From Streptomyces aureocirculatus (GTDB lineage: Bacteria; Actinomycetota; Actinomycetes; Streptomycetales; Streptomycetaceae): DNA of 64,000 bases. The translations under genes and the position numbers were made by a program. The stretch lies in NCBI RefSeq assembly GCF_000720475.1, contig NZ_JOAP01000014.1:97627-161626 (forward strand), in the 5' to 3' direction. Under the pieces are notes generated by a model. It was not told the origin of the DNA. It worked only from the letters and a program-made list of their open reading frames with translations, and did no database searches. The stretch's first letter is position 1; each line of letters begins with the position of its first letter. Below are positions 54,132-63,634 of this stretch, piece by piece.

Positions 54132-54524
54132 GATGCTTCCGCGGAAGCGGCAGGATGTTCGCTTTGAGCGGAATTTTCGGGACCTGGTCCTCGGAGATTC
54201 CTGTGTGATCGATCACAGGAGCGAATTTCTTGCCATCTACTCTCCGTGACCGTTGAAGTCGCCGGAAAGCCGGGAAAATGCGGGTTTTCAGGGGTCTTGA
54301 TCACGGGAAGTACACGGGGTGGCGCCCGTGAAGTGCGACATTCGGACCGTGTACGGTCCCGATCGCCATCCAAACCGATCACCTCTTCAGGGGTGCGGTT
54401 GGGTGTCGATTGAGTAACAGACCTTGATGTGAGGCAAAATCTCCGCCTCAGGTCGGGCACAAGTCCGGCCTCTCACGCGTTACGTGCGCTGAGACACCGC
54501 AGACACCCAGAGGGGGAGAGCGAC
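54132..54524. promoter_or_regulatory. Intergenic region before DUF4193 with a Crp-like palindrome
   Basis: This 393-bp gap contains TGTGATCGATCACA (54204-54217), a perfect 14-bp palindrome that fits the GTG-N6-CAC pattern bound by Streptomyces Crp. A possible hairpin TGAGGC/GCCTCA (54430-54450) lies nearer the next gene. The region is noticeably less GC-rich than the genes. No coding sequence is supported. Confidence 0.55.
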
Positions 54525-54821
54525 ATGGCAACGGACTACGACACCCCACGCAAGACCGATGATGATCTCAACGAGGACAGCATCGAGGAACTGAAGGCCC
54601 GGCGGAACGACAAGTCCACGTCGACCGTCGACGTCGACGAGTTCGAGGCCGCGGAAGGCCTGGAGCTGCCGGGCGCGGACCTGTCCAACGAGGAGCTCGC
54701 CGTGCGCGTGCTCCCCAAGCAGCAGGACGAGTTCACGTGCATGAGCTGCTTCCTCGTGCACCACCGCAGCCAACTGGCCAGGGAGAAGAACGGCCAGCCG
54801 ATCTGCCGCGACTGCGACTGA
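54525..54821 (+). CDS. DUF4193 family protein (zinc-ribbon-like)
   Basis: The 98-residue protein has an acidic N-terminal half (TDDDLNEDSIEELKARR, STVDVDEFEAAEG) and a C-terminal Cys4 site, CMSC and CRDC, as in the DUF4193 family, which is conserved through actinobacteria. AGGGGGAGAG precedes the ATG. The acidic part plus zinc knuckle suggests an interaction with basic proteins or RNA polymerase, but this is speculation. It is expressed from its own upstream region. Confidence 0.9.
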   Translation: MATDYDTPRKTDDDLNEDSIEELKARRNDKSTSTVDVDEFEAAEGLELPGADLSNEELAVRVLPKQQDEFTCMSCFLVHHRSQLAREKNGQPICRDCD

Positions 54822-54834
54822 GGAGGGGTCGGCC

Positions 54835-55917
54835 GTGACAGGCTCGACCCCGCCTTGGAAGCGCCGCTTCCGGGACCGGGAAGCGGACGCGGATGCGCCC
54901 GAGGGCGCGACGGACGCCGGGCGGGGCCCTGAGGCCTCGCTCGAGTCGGCCGCCGCGGCAGAGCGGGGCGATGGTGCCGCGGGGACGCCACAGGCCGCTG
55001 AGGCGGCGTACAAGGCGGTCCCCGCGCCGGTGCACGGCTCCGCCGTGGACCTGCCGGACAGGCCCGGCCGTGAAGCAGCGGCCGGCCCGGAGAGCACGGA
55101 GAACACCGAGAACACCGAGAACACCAAGAACGGGGACGGCGCGGCGGCGGACGGCCAAGGGCTTTCGACCAGGGCCCAGCGGCTCGCCGCCGTCACGAAC
55201 GGACTGAAGAACGGGGTGCGCCGCGGTGGGCGCGGTGCCAAGGCCGGCATCGGCTATCTCGCCGACCGGATCATCGACAACGCCCCGCGGGTCCCGGTCC
55301 GCGACCTGGCGACCCTCCGCAAGCAGTTCCCGGGCCTCGGCCCCGAGCAGCTCGCGGACAAACTCATCGCCGGCGCGGCGAACGCGACGTCCACGGTGGG
55401 CGCCGGAGTCGGCGCGGCGGCGATGCTGCCCGTGCCGCCCGCGATGCCCGCCGAACTGGCCGCCGAGATCACCGGCGTCGCGGCCATAGAGCTGAAGCTG
55501 ATCGCCGAGCTGCACGAGGTCTACGGCCGCAGGCCCGAAGGGAACCTCAAGGAGCGCAGCACGGCGTATCTGCGTGCCTGGACCGAGGAGCGCGGGATCG
55601 ACGTGGCGAAGCCCTCGTCGATGAACGCCGCCCTCGGCAGCCAACTGAAGCGGGAACTGCGCCAGCAGATCATGAAGCGCATGGTCCGCAACCTGCCGAA
55701 CCTGATGCCCTTCATGGTGGGCGCGGCGGTGGGCGCGGTGATGAACCGCAGGGACACCAAGAAGCTCGCCGAGCGCGTGCGCAGCGACCTGCGCCGGACG
55801 CAGGTGCCGTGGGACGCCCTCGCGGACCTGCCGCCCATGGAGACCCCTCTCGACCCGCTGCCCCTGGGCAAGACGCTGCGAGGGACGGCCGGGAAACGCA
55901 AGGAACTCGGTAGCTGA
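54835..55917 (+). CDS. Conserved hypothetical protein with a helical C-terminal domain (possibly EcsC-like)
   Basis: The 360-residue protein has a charged, low-complexity N-terminal third (including three ENT repeats at about 89-97). A helical domain from about residue 115 to 335 contains LADKLIAGAANATSTVGAGVG, AAEITGVAAIELKLIAELHEVYG and LMPFMVGAAVGAVMNRR. The hydrophobic Gly/Ala segments suggest membrane association; the arrangement recalls the EcsC family, but I am not sure. The GTG start is 13 bp after the DUF4193 stop with GAGGAGGGG upstream, so the two are probably co-transcribed. Confidence 0.75.
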   Translation: MTGSTPPWKRRFRDREADADAPEGATDAGRGPEASLESAAAAERGDGAAGTPQAAEAAYKAVPAPVHGSAVDLPDRPGREAAAGPESTENTENTENTKNGDGAAADGQGLSTRAQRLAAVTNGLKNGVRRGGRGAKAGIGYLADRIIDNAPRVPVRDLATLRKQFPGLGPEQLADKLIAGAANATSTVGAGVGAAAMLPVPPAMPAELAAEITGVAAIELKLIAELHEVYGRRPEGNLKERSTAYLRAWTEERGIDVAKPSSMNAALGSQLKRELRQQIMKRMVRNLPNLMPFMVGAAVGAVMNRRDTKKLAERVRSDLRRTQVPWDALADLPPMETPLDPLPLGKTLRGTAGKRKELGS

Positions 55918-55978
55918 CAGCCGACGACGGACAGCCGACGCCTGGGCCGTGGGACGGGCGGGGCCGTGGAACGGGCGG

Positions 55979-56425
55979 CTAGGCCGTGCGGACCGCGTTC
56001 AGGGCCGCCGCCAAGGCCTCCGGATGACGCGTCGACACATAGACGTACGGCGTCGGATCCTCGGGATCCGTGACCTCCACCCGCAGCGCCGTGGGGATGT
56101 AGCTGCGCAGCACCATGAACGCGCGCGGGTCCGCCTTGTGGGAGCGCCAGGCGCGGGCCTCGGCCTCGTCCAGGGGCTCGGCCTCGCCCAGGGCCGTCAC
56201 CGGGATCTTCGCGTCCCCCGCGACCAGGGACCCGGCGACGACCCGGATCCGTACCGAGCCGTACGCGCTGGTGAGGACCGCCGCCAGGGCCGTACCGCCG
56301 ACCAGGCCGCCGAGGAGCGGCAGGGTGCCGAACGGGAGCATCGTCAGGGCCGCCGCGAGACCGACGAGGACCGAGACGAGCCACCACGAACGGGGCGCGG
56401 TCAGGCGTTCTTCGTAAGGCTGCAT
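55979..56425 (-). CDS. DUF3093 family membrane protein
   Basis: The 148-residue protein has MQPYEERLTAPRSWW at the start, two closely spaced transmembrane helices (about 15-60) and a soluble C-terminal domain with RIRVVAGSLVAGDAKIPV and YVYVSTRHPEALAAAL, as in DUF3093. The ATG at 56425 lacks a clear ribosome-binding site. It is divergent from the thioesterase gene by 58 bp. The function is unknown. Confidence 0.85.
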   Translation of the reverse strand: MQPYEERLTAPRSWWLVSVLVGLAAALTMLPFGTLPLLGGLVGGTALAAVLTSAYGSVRIRVVAGSLVAGDAKIPVTALGEAEPLDEAEARAWRSHKADPRAFMVLRSYIPTALRVEVTDPEDPTPYVYVSTRHPEALAAALNAVRTA

Positions 56426-56483
56426 GAAGCCAAGCTTGGCATGGTGCGCGACGGTCGCTGACGCGGAGGTAAGGTCTGCGCCT

Positions 56484-57068
56484 GTGAGTGGTACATCAGC
56501 AGCTCTGACGCCCCCGGCGGACGCCATACCTCCCGTCCGCCACCCGGACGCGCCCGCGCCCGGCGAGCTCATCGGCGCGCACTACGAGCACTGTTTCGGC
56601 TGCGGGGAAGGCCAGGTCCACGGGCTGCACCTGGCGGCGCGGGCCGGTGAAGGCGTCGCCATCACCGCCGAGTTCACGGTGCGCGAGGCGCACCAGGGCG
56701 CTCCGGGGCTCGCGCACGGCGGTGTGCTCGCCGCCGCGCTCGACGAGACGCTCGGCTCCCTGAACTGGCTGCTGCGGGTGACCGCGGTGACCGGGCGGCT
56801 CGAGACCGACTTCGTGCGGCCGGTGCCCGTCGGCACGGTCCTGTACCTGGAGGCCGAGGTCACCGCCGTCGCCGGGCGCAAGATCTACTCGACGGCCACC
56901 GGGCGAACAGGCGGTCCCGACGGTCCCGTCGCCGTGCGTGCCGACGCCCTCTTCATCGAGGTGAAGGTGGACCACTTCATCGACAACGGCCGCCCGCAGG
57001 AGATCCGTGCGGCCATGAACGACCCGGACCAGATCCGGCGCGCCCGCGCCTTCGAGGTGAACCCGTGA
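56484..57068 (+). CDS. PaaI/hotdog-fold thioesterase family protein
   Basis: The 194-residue protein has a Pro-rich leader, HCFGCGEGQVHGLHL (about 33-47), then the hotdog active-site region PGLAHGGVLAAALDETLGSL (about 76-95) typical of acyl-CoA thioesterases. The physiological acyl-CoA is unknown. Start GTG 56484 has AAGG nine bases upstream. Its stop overlaps the dut start (GTGA), indicating coupled translation, although the functional link is not obvious. Confidence 0.88.
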   Translation: MSGTSAALTPPADAIPPVRHPDAPAPGELIGAHYEHCFGCGEGQVHGLHLAARAGEGVAITAEFTVREAHQGAPGLAHGGVLAAALDETLGSLNWLLRVTAVTGRLETDFVRPVPVGTVLYLEAEVTAVAGRKIYSTATGRTGGPDGPVAVRADALFIEVKVDHFIDNGRPQEIRAAMNDPDQIRRARAFEVNP

Positions 57069-57595
57069 CCCACCCTGCTCCTTTGGACGTGCTGATCCGG
57101 CGCGTCGACCCCGACGTACCGCTGCCGGCGTACGCACAACCCGGTGACGCCGGCGCCGATGTGCGCACGACCGAGCCCTGCGAACTCGCGCCCGGTGAGC
57201 GTGCCGTGCTGCCGACCGGGGTGGCCATCGCGCTGCCCGAGGGGTACGCGGCCTTCGTGCACCCCCGCTCCGGCCTCGCCGCCCGCTGCGGTGTCGCCAT
57301 GGTGAATGCCCCGGGGACGATTGATGCCGGGTACCGTGGGGAGATCAAGGTGATCGTGGTGAATCTCGACCCGCGCGAGAGCGTGCGGTTCGAGCGCTTC
57401 GACCGGATTGCCCAACTGGTCGTCCAGCAGGTCGAGAAGGTCCGCTTCCAGGAGGTGGCGGAGCTTCCCGGCTCGGTGCGGGCCGAGGGGGGATTCGGGT
57501 CCACCGGAGGCCATGCCGCCGTGGGCGCAAGCGCGGGTGAACAAACGGGTGGGAATCGATACGCATCGGTCGTATCCGACCGGGAAGGACAGTGA
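57065..57595 (+). CDS. dut: Deoxyuridine 5'-triphosphate nucleotidohydrolase (dUTPase)
   Basis: The enzyme hydrolyses dUTP to dUMP, keeping uracil out of DNA and feeding thymidylate synthesis. All five trimeric dUTPase motifs are visible in order: DAGADV, HPRSGLAA, GTIDAGYRGEI (with the uracil-pocket residues), RIAQLVV and the C-terminal P-loop-like RAEGGFGSTG. At 176 residues it is longer than most because about 25 residues follow motif V. It is translationally coupled to the thioesterase gene, and the DUF3710 start follows one base after its stop. Confidence 0.96.
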   Translation: MTHPAPLDVLIRRVDPDVPLPAYAQPGDAGADVRTTEPCELAPGERAVLPTGVAIALPEGYAAFVHPRSGLAARCGVAMVNAPGTIDAGYRGEIKVIVVNLDPRESVRFERFDRIAQLVVQQVEKVRFQEVAELPGSVRAEGGFGSTGGHAAVGASAGEQTGGNRYASVVSDREGQ

Positions 57596-57596
57596 C

Positions 57597-58376
57597 GTGT
57601 TCGGACGTCGCAAGAAGAGCAGTGCCGCCGAGGACGCGGCGGGCGAGGCCGAGCAGGTCGTCGACGGCACCGTGAACGAGGACGCCGAGGGTGCGGAGGG
57701 CGAAGGCGAGTCGCAGCGCGTGCGCCTGGAGCCGGAGCCGCGTCCCGATGGTCCCTGGGACATCTCCGAGGTCCGTGAGCCCGGCGAGGGCCGGGTGGAC
57801 CTGGGCGGCCTCTTCGTGCCGGGGGTCGAGGGCATGGAGCTGCGGGTGGAGGTCGCCGGTGACGCGATCGTCGCGGCCACCGTCGTGCTCCAGGACAGCG
57901 CCATCCAGTTGCAGGGCTTCGCCGCCCCCAAGCGCGAGGGCATCTGGGGCGAGGTCCGTGAGGAGATCGCCTCCGGCATCACGCAGCAGGGCGGTGTCAT
58001 CGACGAGGTCGAGGGCACGCTCGGCTGGGAGCTGCGGGCGCAGGTGCCGGTGCAGTTGCCGGACGGCACGGGCGGCTTCCAGGTGGTCCGGTTCGTGGGC
58101 GTGGACGGCCCGCGGTGGTTCCTGCGCGGTGTCATCTCCGGCCAGGGGGCCGTGCAGCCGCAGGCCGCGGGCCTGCTCGAGCAGATCTTCCGGGACACGG
58201 TCGTGGTCCGCGGCGACGGCCCGATGGCCCCGCGCGACCCGATCGTCCTGAAGCTTCCCGACGACGCGCAGATGGTCGCCGAGGGCGGTGTGCAGCAGGA
58301 GGACCAGGAGACCTCGCGGTTCTCCGGCGGCATGGGCCAGCTCGCGCGCGGCCCTGAGATCACCGAGGTCCGCTGA
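57597..58376 (+). CDS. DUF3710 family protein
   Basis: The 259-residue protein starts at GTG 57597 (VFGRRKKSSAAED) with AAGGA upstream, one base after the dut stop. An acidic N-terminal stretch (about 10-45) precedes a globular domain with RVDLGGLFVPGVEGMELRVEV, FAAPKREGIWGEVR and WFLRGVISGQGA typical of DUF3710, conserved beside dut in actinobacteria. No membrane segments are seen. The function is unknown; gene order suggests a link to nucleotide or envelope metabolism, unproven. Confidence 0.9.
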   Translation: MFGRRKKSSAAEDAAGEAEQVVDGTVNEDAEGAEGEGESQRVRLEPEPRPDGPWDISEVREPGEGRVDLGGLFVPGVEGMELRVEVAGDAIVAATVVLQDSAIQLQGFAAPKREGIWGEVREEIASGITQQGGVIDEVEGTLGWELRAQVPVQLPDGTGGFQVVRFVGVDGPRWFLRGVISGQGAVQPQAAGLLEQIFRDTVVVRGDGPMAPRDPIVLKLPDDAQMVAEGGVQQEDQETSRFSGGMGQLARGPEITEVR

Positions 58377-58667
58377 CGCCGCTCAGCTTTCTTTTCGCGA
58401 GCCGGTGGGCCGCACTCCCTGACGGGGTGCGGCCCACCGGTTTTTTTCGGCTGCGCACACCCGCACCTCGTGCCCCGCGCACCCACCTGGCCCGCCACGC
58501 ACACCTTGCGGAGGAAACACGTAGAAACCAGATGAAACGGGATGCGTAAGAGAGTCGTCAATGCGCTGCCTGTCCCCGTATGGGAGGCGTCAACAGCGAT
58601 CGAAATACGCCAACGAGGCGGTTTCCTCGACTCGTCAGCACTTCCGAATCTCATCTAGGAGCACACG
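58377..58667. promoter_or_regulatory. Region between DUF3710 and the kdp operon
   Basis: After the DUF3710 terminator, the kdp promoter must lie within about 58460-58655. Two GCGTCAA-like words occur near 58554-58561 and 58587-58593, a possible pair of half-sites for KdpE or another regulator. AGGAG at 58657-58661 is the ribosome-binding site of the first small gene. Confidence 0.45.
58402..58447 (+). terminator. Classical intrinsic terminator after DUF3710
   Basis: A 14-bp stem, CCGGTGGGCCGCAC with GTGCGGCCCACCGG, is followed by seven T residues (58441-58447). It is the only terminator in the window with a full U-tract. Confidence 0.96.
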
Positions 58668-58751
58668 ATGGCCGATGTGGCCTTCGTCGTCACCACGATC
58701 GCGGTGTTCGCCCTTGTGGCACTCGTCGCCAAGGGGGTGACGAAGCTGTGA
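58668..58751 (+). CDS. 27-residue membrane peptide at the head of the kdp operon
   Basis: An ATG with AGGAG six bases upstream opens a 27-codon frame beginning MADVAFVVTT and ending in a basic AKGVTKL. The peptide is a single hydrophobic helix with a positively charged C-terminus. Its TGA overlaps the kdpF GTG by four bases (GTGA), the same coupling seen between kdpA and kdpB. It is not KdpF itself, which follows. It may be a second small Kdp subunit or a leader peptide. I believe similar short genes precede kdpF in other Streptomyces, but could not check. Confidence 0.75.
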   Translation: MADVAFVVTTIAVFALVALVAKGVTKL

Positions 58752-58837
58752 CCGCCGAAAACATCGTCGGACTCGTCGTGGCCGTCGCCCTGCTCGGCTA
58801 TCTCGTCCTCGCCCTCGTGTTCCCTGAGAGGTTCTGA
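58748..58837 (+). CDS. kdpF: KdpF, small subunit of the potassium-transporting ATPase
   Basis: A 29-residue, single-helix peptide ([20 protein letters not shown], then LALVFPERF) of the size and pattern of KdpF, which stabilises the KdpABC complex in the membrane. The GTG start lies in the stop of the preceding 27-codon gene; kdpA starts 8 bp downstream. Confidence 0.93.
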   Translation: MTAENIVGLVVAVALLGYLVLALVFPERF

Positions 58838-58845
58838 GCCACCCC

Positions 58846-60510
58846 ATGAGTCCGGTCCTCGCTGGGGTGCTCCAGCTCCTTGCGCTCATTGCCGCGCTGG
58901 CCCTCGCATACCGCCCCCTGGGCGATCACATGGCCCGGGTCTACTCCTCCGACAAGCATCTGCGCGTCGAGAAGTGGATCTACAAGGGCATCGGCGCCAA
59001 CCCGAACACCGAGATGCGGTGGCCCGCCTATCTGCGCGGAGTCCTCGCCTTCTCGCTGGCCGGGATGCTGTTCCTCTATCTGCTGCAACGCCTCCAGGGC
59101 TCACTGCCCGGCTCGCTCGGCTTCAAGGCCATCGACCCCGACCAGGCGTTCAACACGGCGGCCTCCTTCGTCGCCAACACCAACTGGCAGTCGTACTCCG
59201 GCGAGCAGGCCATGGGCCACGTCGTGCAGACCGGCGGCCTCGCGGTGCAGAACTTCGTCTCGGCGGCCGTCGGCATCGCCGTGGCCGTCGCCCTCGTACG
59301 CGGCTTCGCCCGCTCCCGCACGGGAGAGCTCGGCAACTTCTGGGCCGACCTGGTGCGCGGTGTCGTCCGCATCCTGATCCCGATCTCCGTGGTCGCCGCG
59401 CTGGTGCTCGTCGCCTGCGGTGCCCTGCAGAACTTCTCCGGCATCCACGAGGTCGGCCAGTTCATGGGCGGCGAGCAGCAGTGGAACGGCGGCGCGGTGG
59501 CCTCGCAGGAGGCCATCAAGGAGCTGGGCACGAACGGCGGCGGCTACTTCAACGCCAACTCGGCCCACCCGTTCGAGAACCCCAACCCGATCTCGAACCT
59601 CTTCGAGATCTTCCTCATCCTCGTCATCCCGTTCGCCCTGACCCGGACCTTCGGCAGGATGGTCGGCTCGGTCCGGCAGGGCTACGCGATCCTCGTCACG
59701 ATGGCGACGATCTGGATCGGCTTCACCGCGCTGATGATGTGGACCGAGTTCCACCACGGCGGCCCGGCGTTCGACCTGGCGGGCGGCGCGATGGAGGGCA
59801 AGGAGACCCGCTTCGGCATCGGCGGTTCCTCGCTCTTCGCGACGAGCACCACGCTCACCTCCACCGGCGCCGTGAACTCCTTCCACTCCTCGTACACCGG
59901 CTTCGGCGGCGGCATCACGATGCTGGGCATGCAGCTCGGCGAGATCGCGCCGGGCGGCGTCGGGTCCGGGCTCTACGGCATGCTCATCATGGCGATCATC
60001 GCGGTCTTCATCGCGGGCCTGATGGTGGGCCGTACGCCCGAGTACCTCGGCAAGAAGATCGGCACCCGCGAGATCAAGCTCGCGGCCTGCTACATCCTCG
60101 TCACCCCCGCGCTCGTGCTCGGCTTCACCGGCGCCTCGATGGCGCTGTCCACGCCGAAGGACTCCCTGCTCAACAACGGGGCCCACGGCTTCTCCGAAGT
60201 CCTGTACGCCTTCACCTCCGGCGCCAACAACAACGGCTCGGCCTTCGCGGGGCTGAGCGCGGACACCCCGTGGTTCAACACCACGATCGGCCTCGCCATG
60301 CTCCTCGGCCGGTTCCTGCCGATGGTGTTCGTCCTCGCGCTCGCCGGGTCGCTCGCCGCGCAGAAGCCGGTCCCGGCCACGGTCGGCACGCTCCGTACGG
60401 AGAAGCCGCTGTTCAGCGGGTTGCTGGTCGGAACCCTCATGATCATCACCGGTCTGACGTACTTCCCGGCGCTCGCGCTCGGGCCGCTGGCCGAGGGGCT
60501 CGCGTCATGA
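58846..60510 (+). CDS. kdpA: KdpA, potassium-binding/translocating subunit
   Basis: The 554-residue channel-like subunit has ten or so transmembrane helices and the selectivity-filter loops typical of the superfamily of K transporters: [45 protein letters not shown] and [14 protein letters not shown]. It takes potassium from outside and passes it toward KdpB. The last bases overlap the kdpB start (ATGA). Length and order match KdpA throughout bacteria. Confidence 0.97.
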   Translation: MSPVLAGVLQLLALIAALALAYRPLGDHMARVYSSDKHLRVEKWIYKGIGANPNTEMRWPAYLRGVLAFSLAGMLFLYLLQRLQGSLPGSLGFKAIDPDQAFNTAASFVANTNWQSYSGEQAMGHVVQTGGLAVQNFVSAAVGIAVAVALVRGFARSRTGELGNFWADLVRGVVRILIPISVVAALVLVACGALQNFSGIHEVGQFMGGEQQWNGGAVASQEAIKELGTNGGGYFNANSAHPFENPNPISNLFEIFLILVIPFALTRTFGRMVGSVRQGYAILVTMATIWIGFTALMMWTEFHHGGPAFDLAGGAMEGKETRFGIGGSSLFATSTTLTSTGAVNSFHSSYTGFGGGITMLGMQLGEIAPGGVGSGLYGMLIMAIIAVFIAGLMVGRTPEYLGKKIGTREIKLAACYILVTPALVLGFTGASMALSTPKDSLLNNGAHGFSEVLYAFTSGANNNGSAFAGLSADTPWFNTTIGLAMLLGRFLPMVFVLALAGSLAAQKPVPATVGTLRTEKPLFSGLLVGTLMIITGLTYFPALALGPLAEGLAS

Positions 60511-62693
60511 CCACCGGCACCAGTGGGGCCGGCCCCCGAAAGACCGACACCAGGAAGCAAGAGGAGCCCGGCTCCATGTCCCAAGCCCCCACGGCCTCCC
60601 CGGCCACCTCCACGCGCGCGCCCCACCAGGACGTGCCCGGCGGCCACCCGCCGGACGGCGGCAAGGTCGGCGGCGGTCTCTTCGACCCCGGGCAGCTCCT
60701 GAAGTCCTTCCCGGACGCCCTGCGCAAGCTCGACCCGCGGGTGATGGTCAAGGCCCCCGTGATGTTCGTTGTCCTGATCGGCTCGGTGCTCACCACCGTG
60801 CTCGCCTGCACCGACCCCGGCGACTGGTTCGGCTGGGCGATCACCGGGTGGCTGTGGGCGACCACGGTCTTCGCGAACCTCGCGGAAGCCGTCGCCGAGG
60901 GCCGCGGCAAGGCCCAGGCCGACACGCTGCGCAAGGCCAAGACGGACACGGTGGCGCGCCGCGTCGTCGGCACGAGCGAGGAGCGGGTGCCCGGCACCGA
61001 GCTGCGCATCGGCGACCTCGTCGTCTGCGAGGCCGGTGACGTCATCCCCGGTGACGGCGACGTCGTCGAGGGCGTCGCGAGCGTCGACGAGTCGGCGATC
61101 ACGGGGGAGTCCGCGCCGGTCATCCGCGAGTCCGGCGGCGACCGCTCGGCGGTCACCGGCGGTACGAAGGTCCTCTCCGACCGCGTCGTCATCAAAATCA
61201 CGACGAAGCCGGGCGAGACCTTCATCGACCGGATGATCAACCTCGTCGAGGGCGCGGCCCGGCAGAAGACGCCCAACGAGATCGCCCTGAACATCCTGCT
61301 CGCCTCGCTGACCATCGTCTTCTTGCTCGCCGTCGTCACGCTGCAGCCGTTCGCGGTGTACGCGGGCGCCGAGCAGTCGATGATCGTGCTCACCGCGCTC
61401 CTGGTCTGTCTGATTCCCACGACCATCGGCGCGCTGCTCTCCGCGATCGGCATCGCGGGCATGGACCGCCTGGTGCAGCGCAATGTGCTCGCCATGTCCG
61501 GACGGGCCGTCGAGGCCGCGGGCGACGTCTCCACGCTGCTCCTGGACAAGACCGGCACCATCACCCTGGGCAACCGCCGCGCCGCCGAGTTCGTGCCGGT
61601 GCGCGGCACCACCGCGGCCGAGGTCGCCGACGCCGCCCAGCTCTCCTCGCTGGCCGACGAGACCCCCGAGGGCCGCTCCGTCGTGGTGCTCGCCAAGGAG
61701 AAGTACGGCCTGCGCGAACGTCACCAGGGCGAGCTCGTGGACGCCGAGTGGATCGCCTTCACCGCCCAGACCCGCATGTCGGGTGTGGACGTCGACGGGC
61801 GCAAGGTCCGCAAGGGCGCGACGGGATCGGTCGTCGCCTGGGTCGAGGAGCGCGGCGGCACGGTCACGGCCGAGGCCCAGGAACTCACCGACGAGATCTC
61901 GCAGGCGGGCGGCACGCCGCTGCTCGTAGCCCTGGAGGACGCCGAAGGCGCCCGGGTCCTGGGCGTCATCCACCTCAAGGACGTCGTCAAGGAGGGCATG
62001 CGGGAGCGGTTCGACGAACTGCGCCGCATGGGCATCAAGACCGTCATGATCACGGGTGACAACCCGCTGACGGCCAAGGCGATCGCCGACGAGGCGGGCG
62101 TGGACGACTTCCTCGCGGAGGCCACGCCCGAGGACAAGATGGCGCTCATCAAGCGGGAACAGGCCGGCGGCAAGCTCGTCGCGATGACGGGTGACGGCAC
62201 CAACGACGCCCCGGCGCTCGCGCAGGCCGACGTCGGCGTGGCCATGAACACCGGCACCTCGGCCGCCAAGGAGGCCGGGAACATGGTGGACCTTGATTCC
62301 GACCCCACCAAGTTGATCGAGATCGTCGAGATCGGCAAGCAACTGTTGATCACCCGTGGCGCATTGACCACCTTCTCGATCGCCAACGACGTCGCGAAGT
62401 ACTTCGCGATCATCCCGGCCATGTTCGCCGTGGTGTATCCGGGCCTGGACAAGCTCAACATCATGGACCTGTCCAGCCCCAAGTCCGCGATCCTGTCGGC
62501 CGTCATCTTCAACGCGCTGATCATCGTGGCCCTCGTACCCCTGGCCCTGAAGGGCGTGCGGTACCGGCCGATGAGCGCGGACCGGATGCTGCGGCGCAAC
62601 CTCGGCGTCTACGGGCTCGGCGGCCTTGTCGCCCCGTTCATCGGCATCAAGATCATCGACCTGCTGATCTCCCTCATCCCCGGCCTGCGTTGA
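60507..62693 (+). CDS. kdpB: KdpB, P-type ATPase subunit
   Basis: The 728-residue catalytic subunit hydrolyses ATP to drive potassium uptake. Phosphorylated Asp347 is in [13 protein letters not shown], the actuator motif TGESAP is at about 199-204 (Ser202 corresponds to the inhibitory phosphoserine of E. coli KdpB), and [18 protein letters not shown] is the hinge. The first 65 residues are a Pro/Thr/Gly-rich extension longer than in most KdpB. An internal ATG at 60576 (MSQAPTASP) is an alternative start. The start overlaps the kdpA stop. Confidence 0.97.
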   Translation: MTTGTSGAGPRKTDTRKQEEPGSMSQAPTASPATSTRAPHQDVPGGHPPDGGKVGGGLFDPGQLLKSFPDALRKLDPRVMVKAPVMFVVLIGSVLTTVLACTDPGDWFGWAITGWLWATTVFANLAEAVAEGRGKAQADTLRKAKTDTVARRVVGTSEERVPGTELRIGDLVVCEAGDVIPGDGDVVEGVASVDESAITGESAPVIRESGGDRSAVTGGTKVLSDRVVIKITTKPGETFIDRMINLVEGAARQKTPNEIALNILLASLTIVFLLAVVTLQPFAVYAGAEQSMIVLTALLVCLIPTTIGALLSAIGIAGMDRLVQRNVLAMSGRAVEAAGDVSTLLLDKTGTITLGNRRAAEFVPVRGTTAAEVADAAQLSSLADETPEGRSVVVLAKEKYGLRERHQGELVDAEWIAFTAQTRMSGVDVDGRKVRKGATGSVVAWVEERGGTVTAEAQELTDEISQAGGTPLLVALEDAEGARVLGVIHLKDVVKEGMRERFDELRRMGIKTVMITGDNPLTAKAIADEAGVDDFLAEATPEDKMALIKREQAGGKLVAMTGDGTNDAPALAQADVGVAMNTGTSAAKEAGNMVDLDSDPTKLIEIVEIGKQLLITRGALTTFSIANDVAKYFAIIPAMFAVVYPGLDKLNIMDLSSPKSAILSAVIFNALIIVALVPLALKGVRYRPMSADRMLRRNLGVYGLGGLVAPFIGIKIIDLLISLIPGLR

Positions 62694-62703
62694 CCCAGAA
62701 AGC

Positions 62704-63441
62704 GTGCTGACCGTCATGAACAACTCCGTAGGTAACACCGCACGGTTGCTCGGTGCCGGACTGCGGGCCCTGATCGTGCTCACCGTGCTCTGCGGCGTGC
62801 TCTATCCGCTCGCGGTGACCGGCGCCGCCCAGGCCCTGTTCCCGGACAAGGCCAACGGCTCCGAGATCGAGGACGGCGGCAGGGTCGTCGGCTCCGCGCT
62901 CATCGGGCAGCGCTACGACCTGCCGCTGAGGAAGGGCCAGGAGACCCCGGCCCCGGACCTCAAGTGGTTCCAGCCCCGGCCCTCCAACGGACTCGGCACC
63001 AATGTCATCAACACCCGGTACAAGCTGATCCTGTCCGGCGCGACCAACCTGGCGGGTGACTCCGGGGCGAAGAAGACCGACGGCGGCAAGAAGGAGGTCT
63101 GCGACCCCGAGGCGAAGGAAGGGCTGTGCGCCCAGGTCCTGGCCGCACGGAACGCCGTCATCAAGGACAACTCGACGGCCGGGCACACGGTGCGGCCCGC
63201 GGACATCCCGGCCGATGCCGTCACGTCCTCGGGCTCGGGCCTGGACCCGCACATCTCCCCGAAGTACGCGAAGCTCCAGGTCCACCGGGTCGCCGAGCGC
63301 AACGGCCTGGACGTCGCGAGCGTGACGAAGCTGGTCGAGGACAACACCGACGAACGGATCCTCGGCTTCATCGGCGAGCCGCGCGTGAACGTCCTGAAGC
63401 TCAACATCGACCTGCGGCACCTGGCGGCCGACAAGGGCTGA
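62704..63441 (+). CDS. kdpC: KdpC subunit of the potassium-transporting ATPase
   Basis: The 245-residue protein has one N-terminal transmembrane helix (about 20-45) and an extracytoplasmic domain with GSALIGQRYDLP, FQPRPSNG, SGSGLDPHISPKYAKLQVHRVA and VNVLKLNIDL, all typical of KdpC. An insertion around residues 115-150 holds two cysteines (VCDPEAKEGLC) and is longer than in E. coli. The start may be GTG 62704 or ATG 62716; neither has a good ribosome-binding site. It lies 10 bp after kdpB. Confidence 0.94.
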   Translation: MLTVMNNSVGNTARLLGAGLRALIVLTVLCGVLYPLAVTGAAQALFPDKANGSEIEDGGRVVGSALIGQRYDLPLRKGQETPAPDLKWFQPRPSNGLGTNVINTRYKLILSGATNLAGDSGAKKTDGGKKEVCDPEAKEGLCAQVLAARNAVIKDNSTAGHTVRPADIPADAVTSSGSGLDPHISPKYAKLQVHRVAERNGLDVASVTKLVEDNTDERILGFIGEPRVNVLKLNIDLRHLAADKG

Positions 63442-63462
63442 CCCCCTGTCCCGCCGTCGCGC

Positions 63463-63499
63463 GGCCCGTGCCGGTTCGCCCCCCGAACCGGCACGGGCC
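63463..63499 (+). terminator. Strong hairpin after kdpC
   Basis: A perfect 16-bp stem, GGCCCGTGCCGGTTCG with CGAACCGGCACGGGCC, has a 5-nt C loop and is followed by TTCTCC. It suggests that kdpD is mainly transcribed separately from kdpFABC. Confidence 0.9.
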
Positions 63500-63634
63500 T
63501 TCTCCATGCCCGCCCGGGGGGCATCAGGGATGTGTCAAAGAGCTCCGAGAAGGTCCACCTCGTCCGCTTTGCCGTGAATCTTGGCCGTAAGGTCGACTCT
63601 GCGTACACAGCAGTTTCGGGAAGACAATGAGGCC

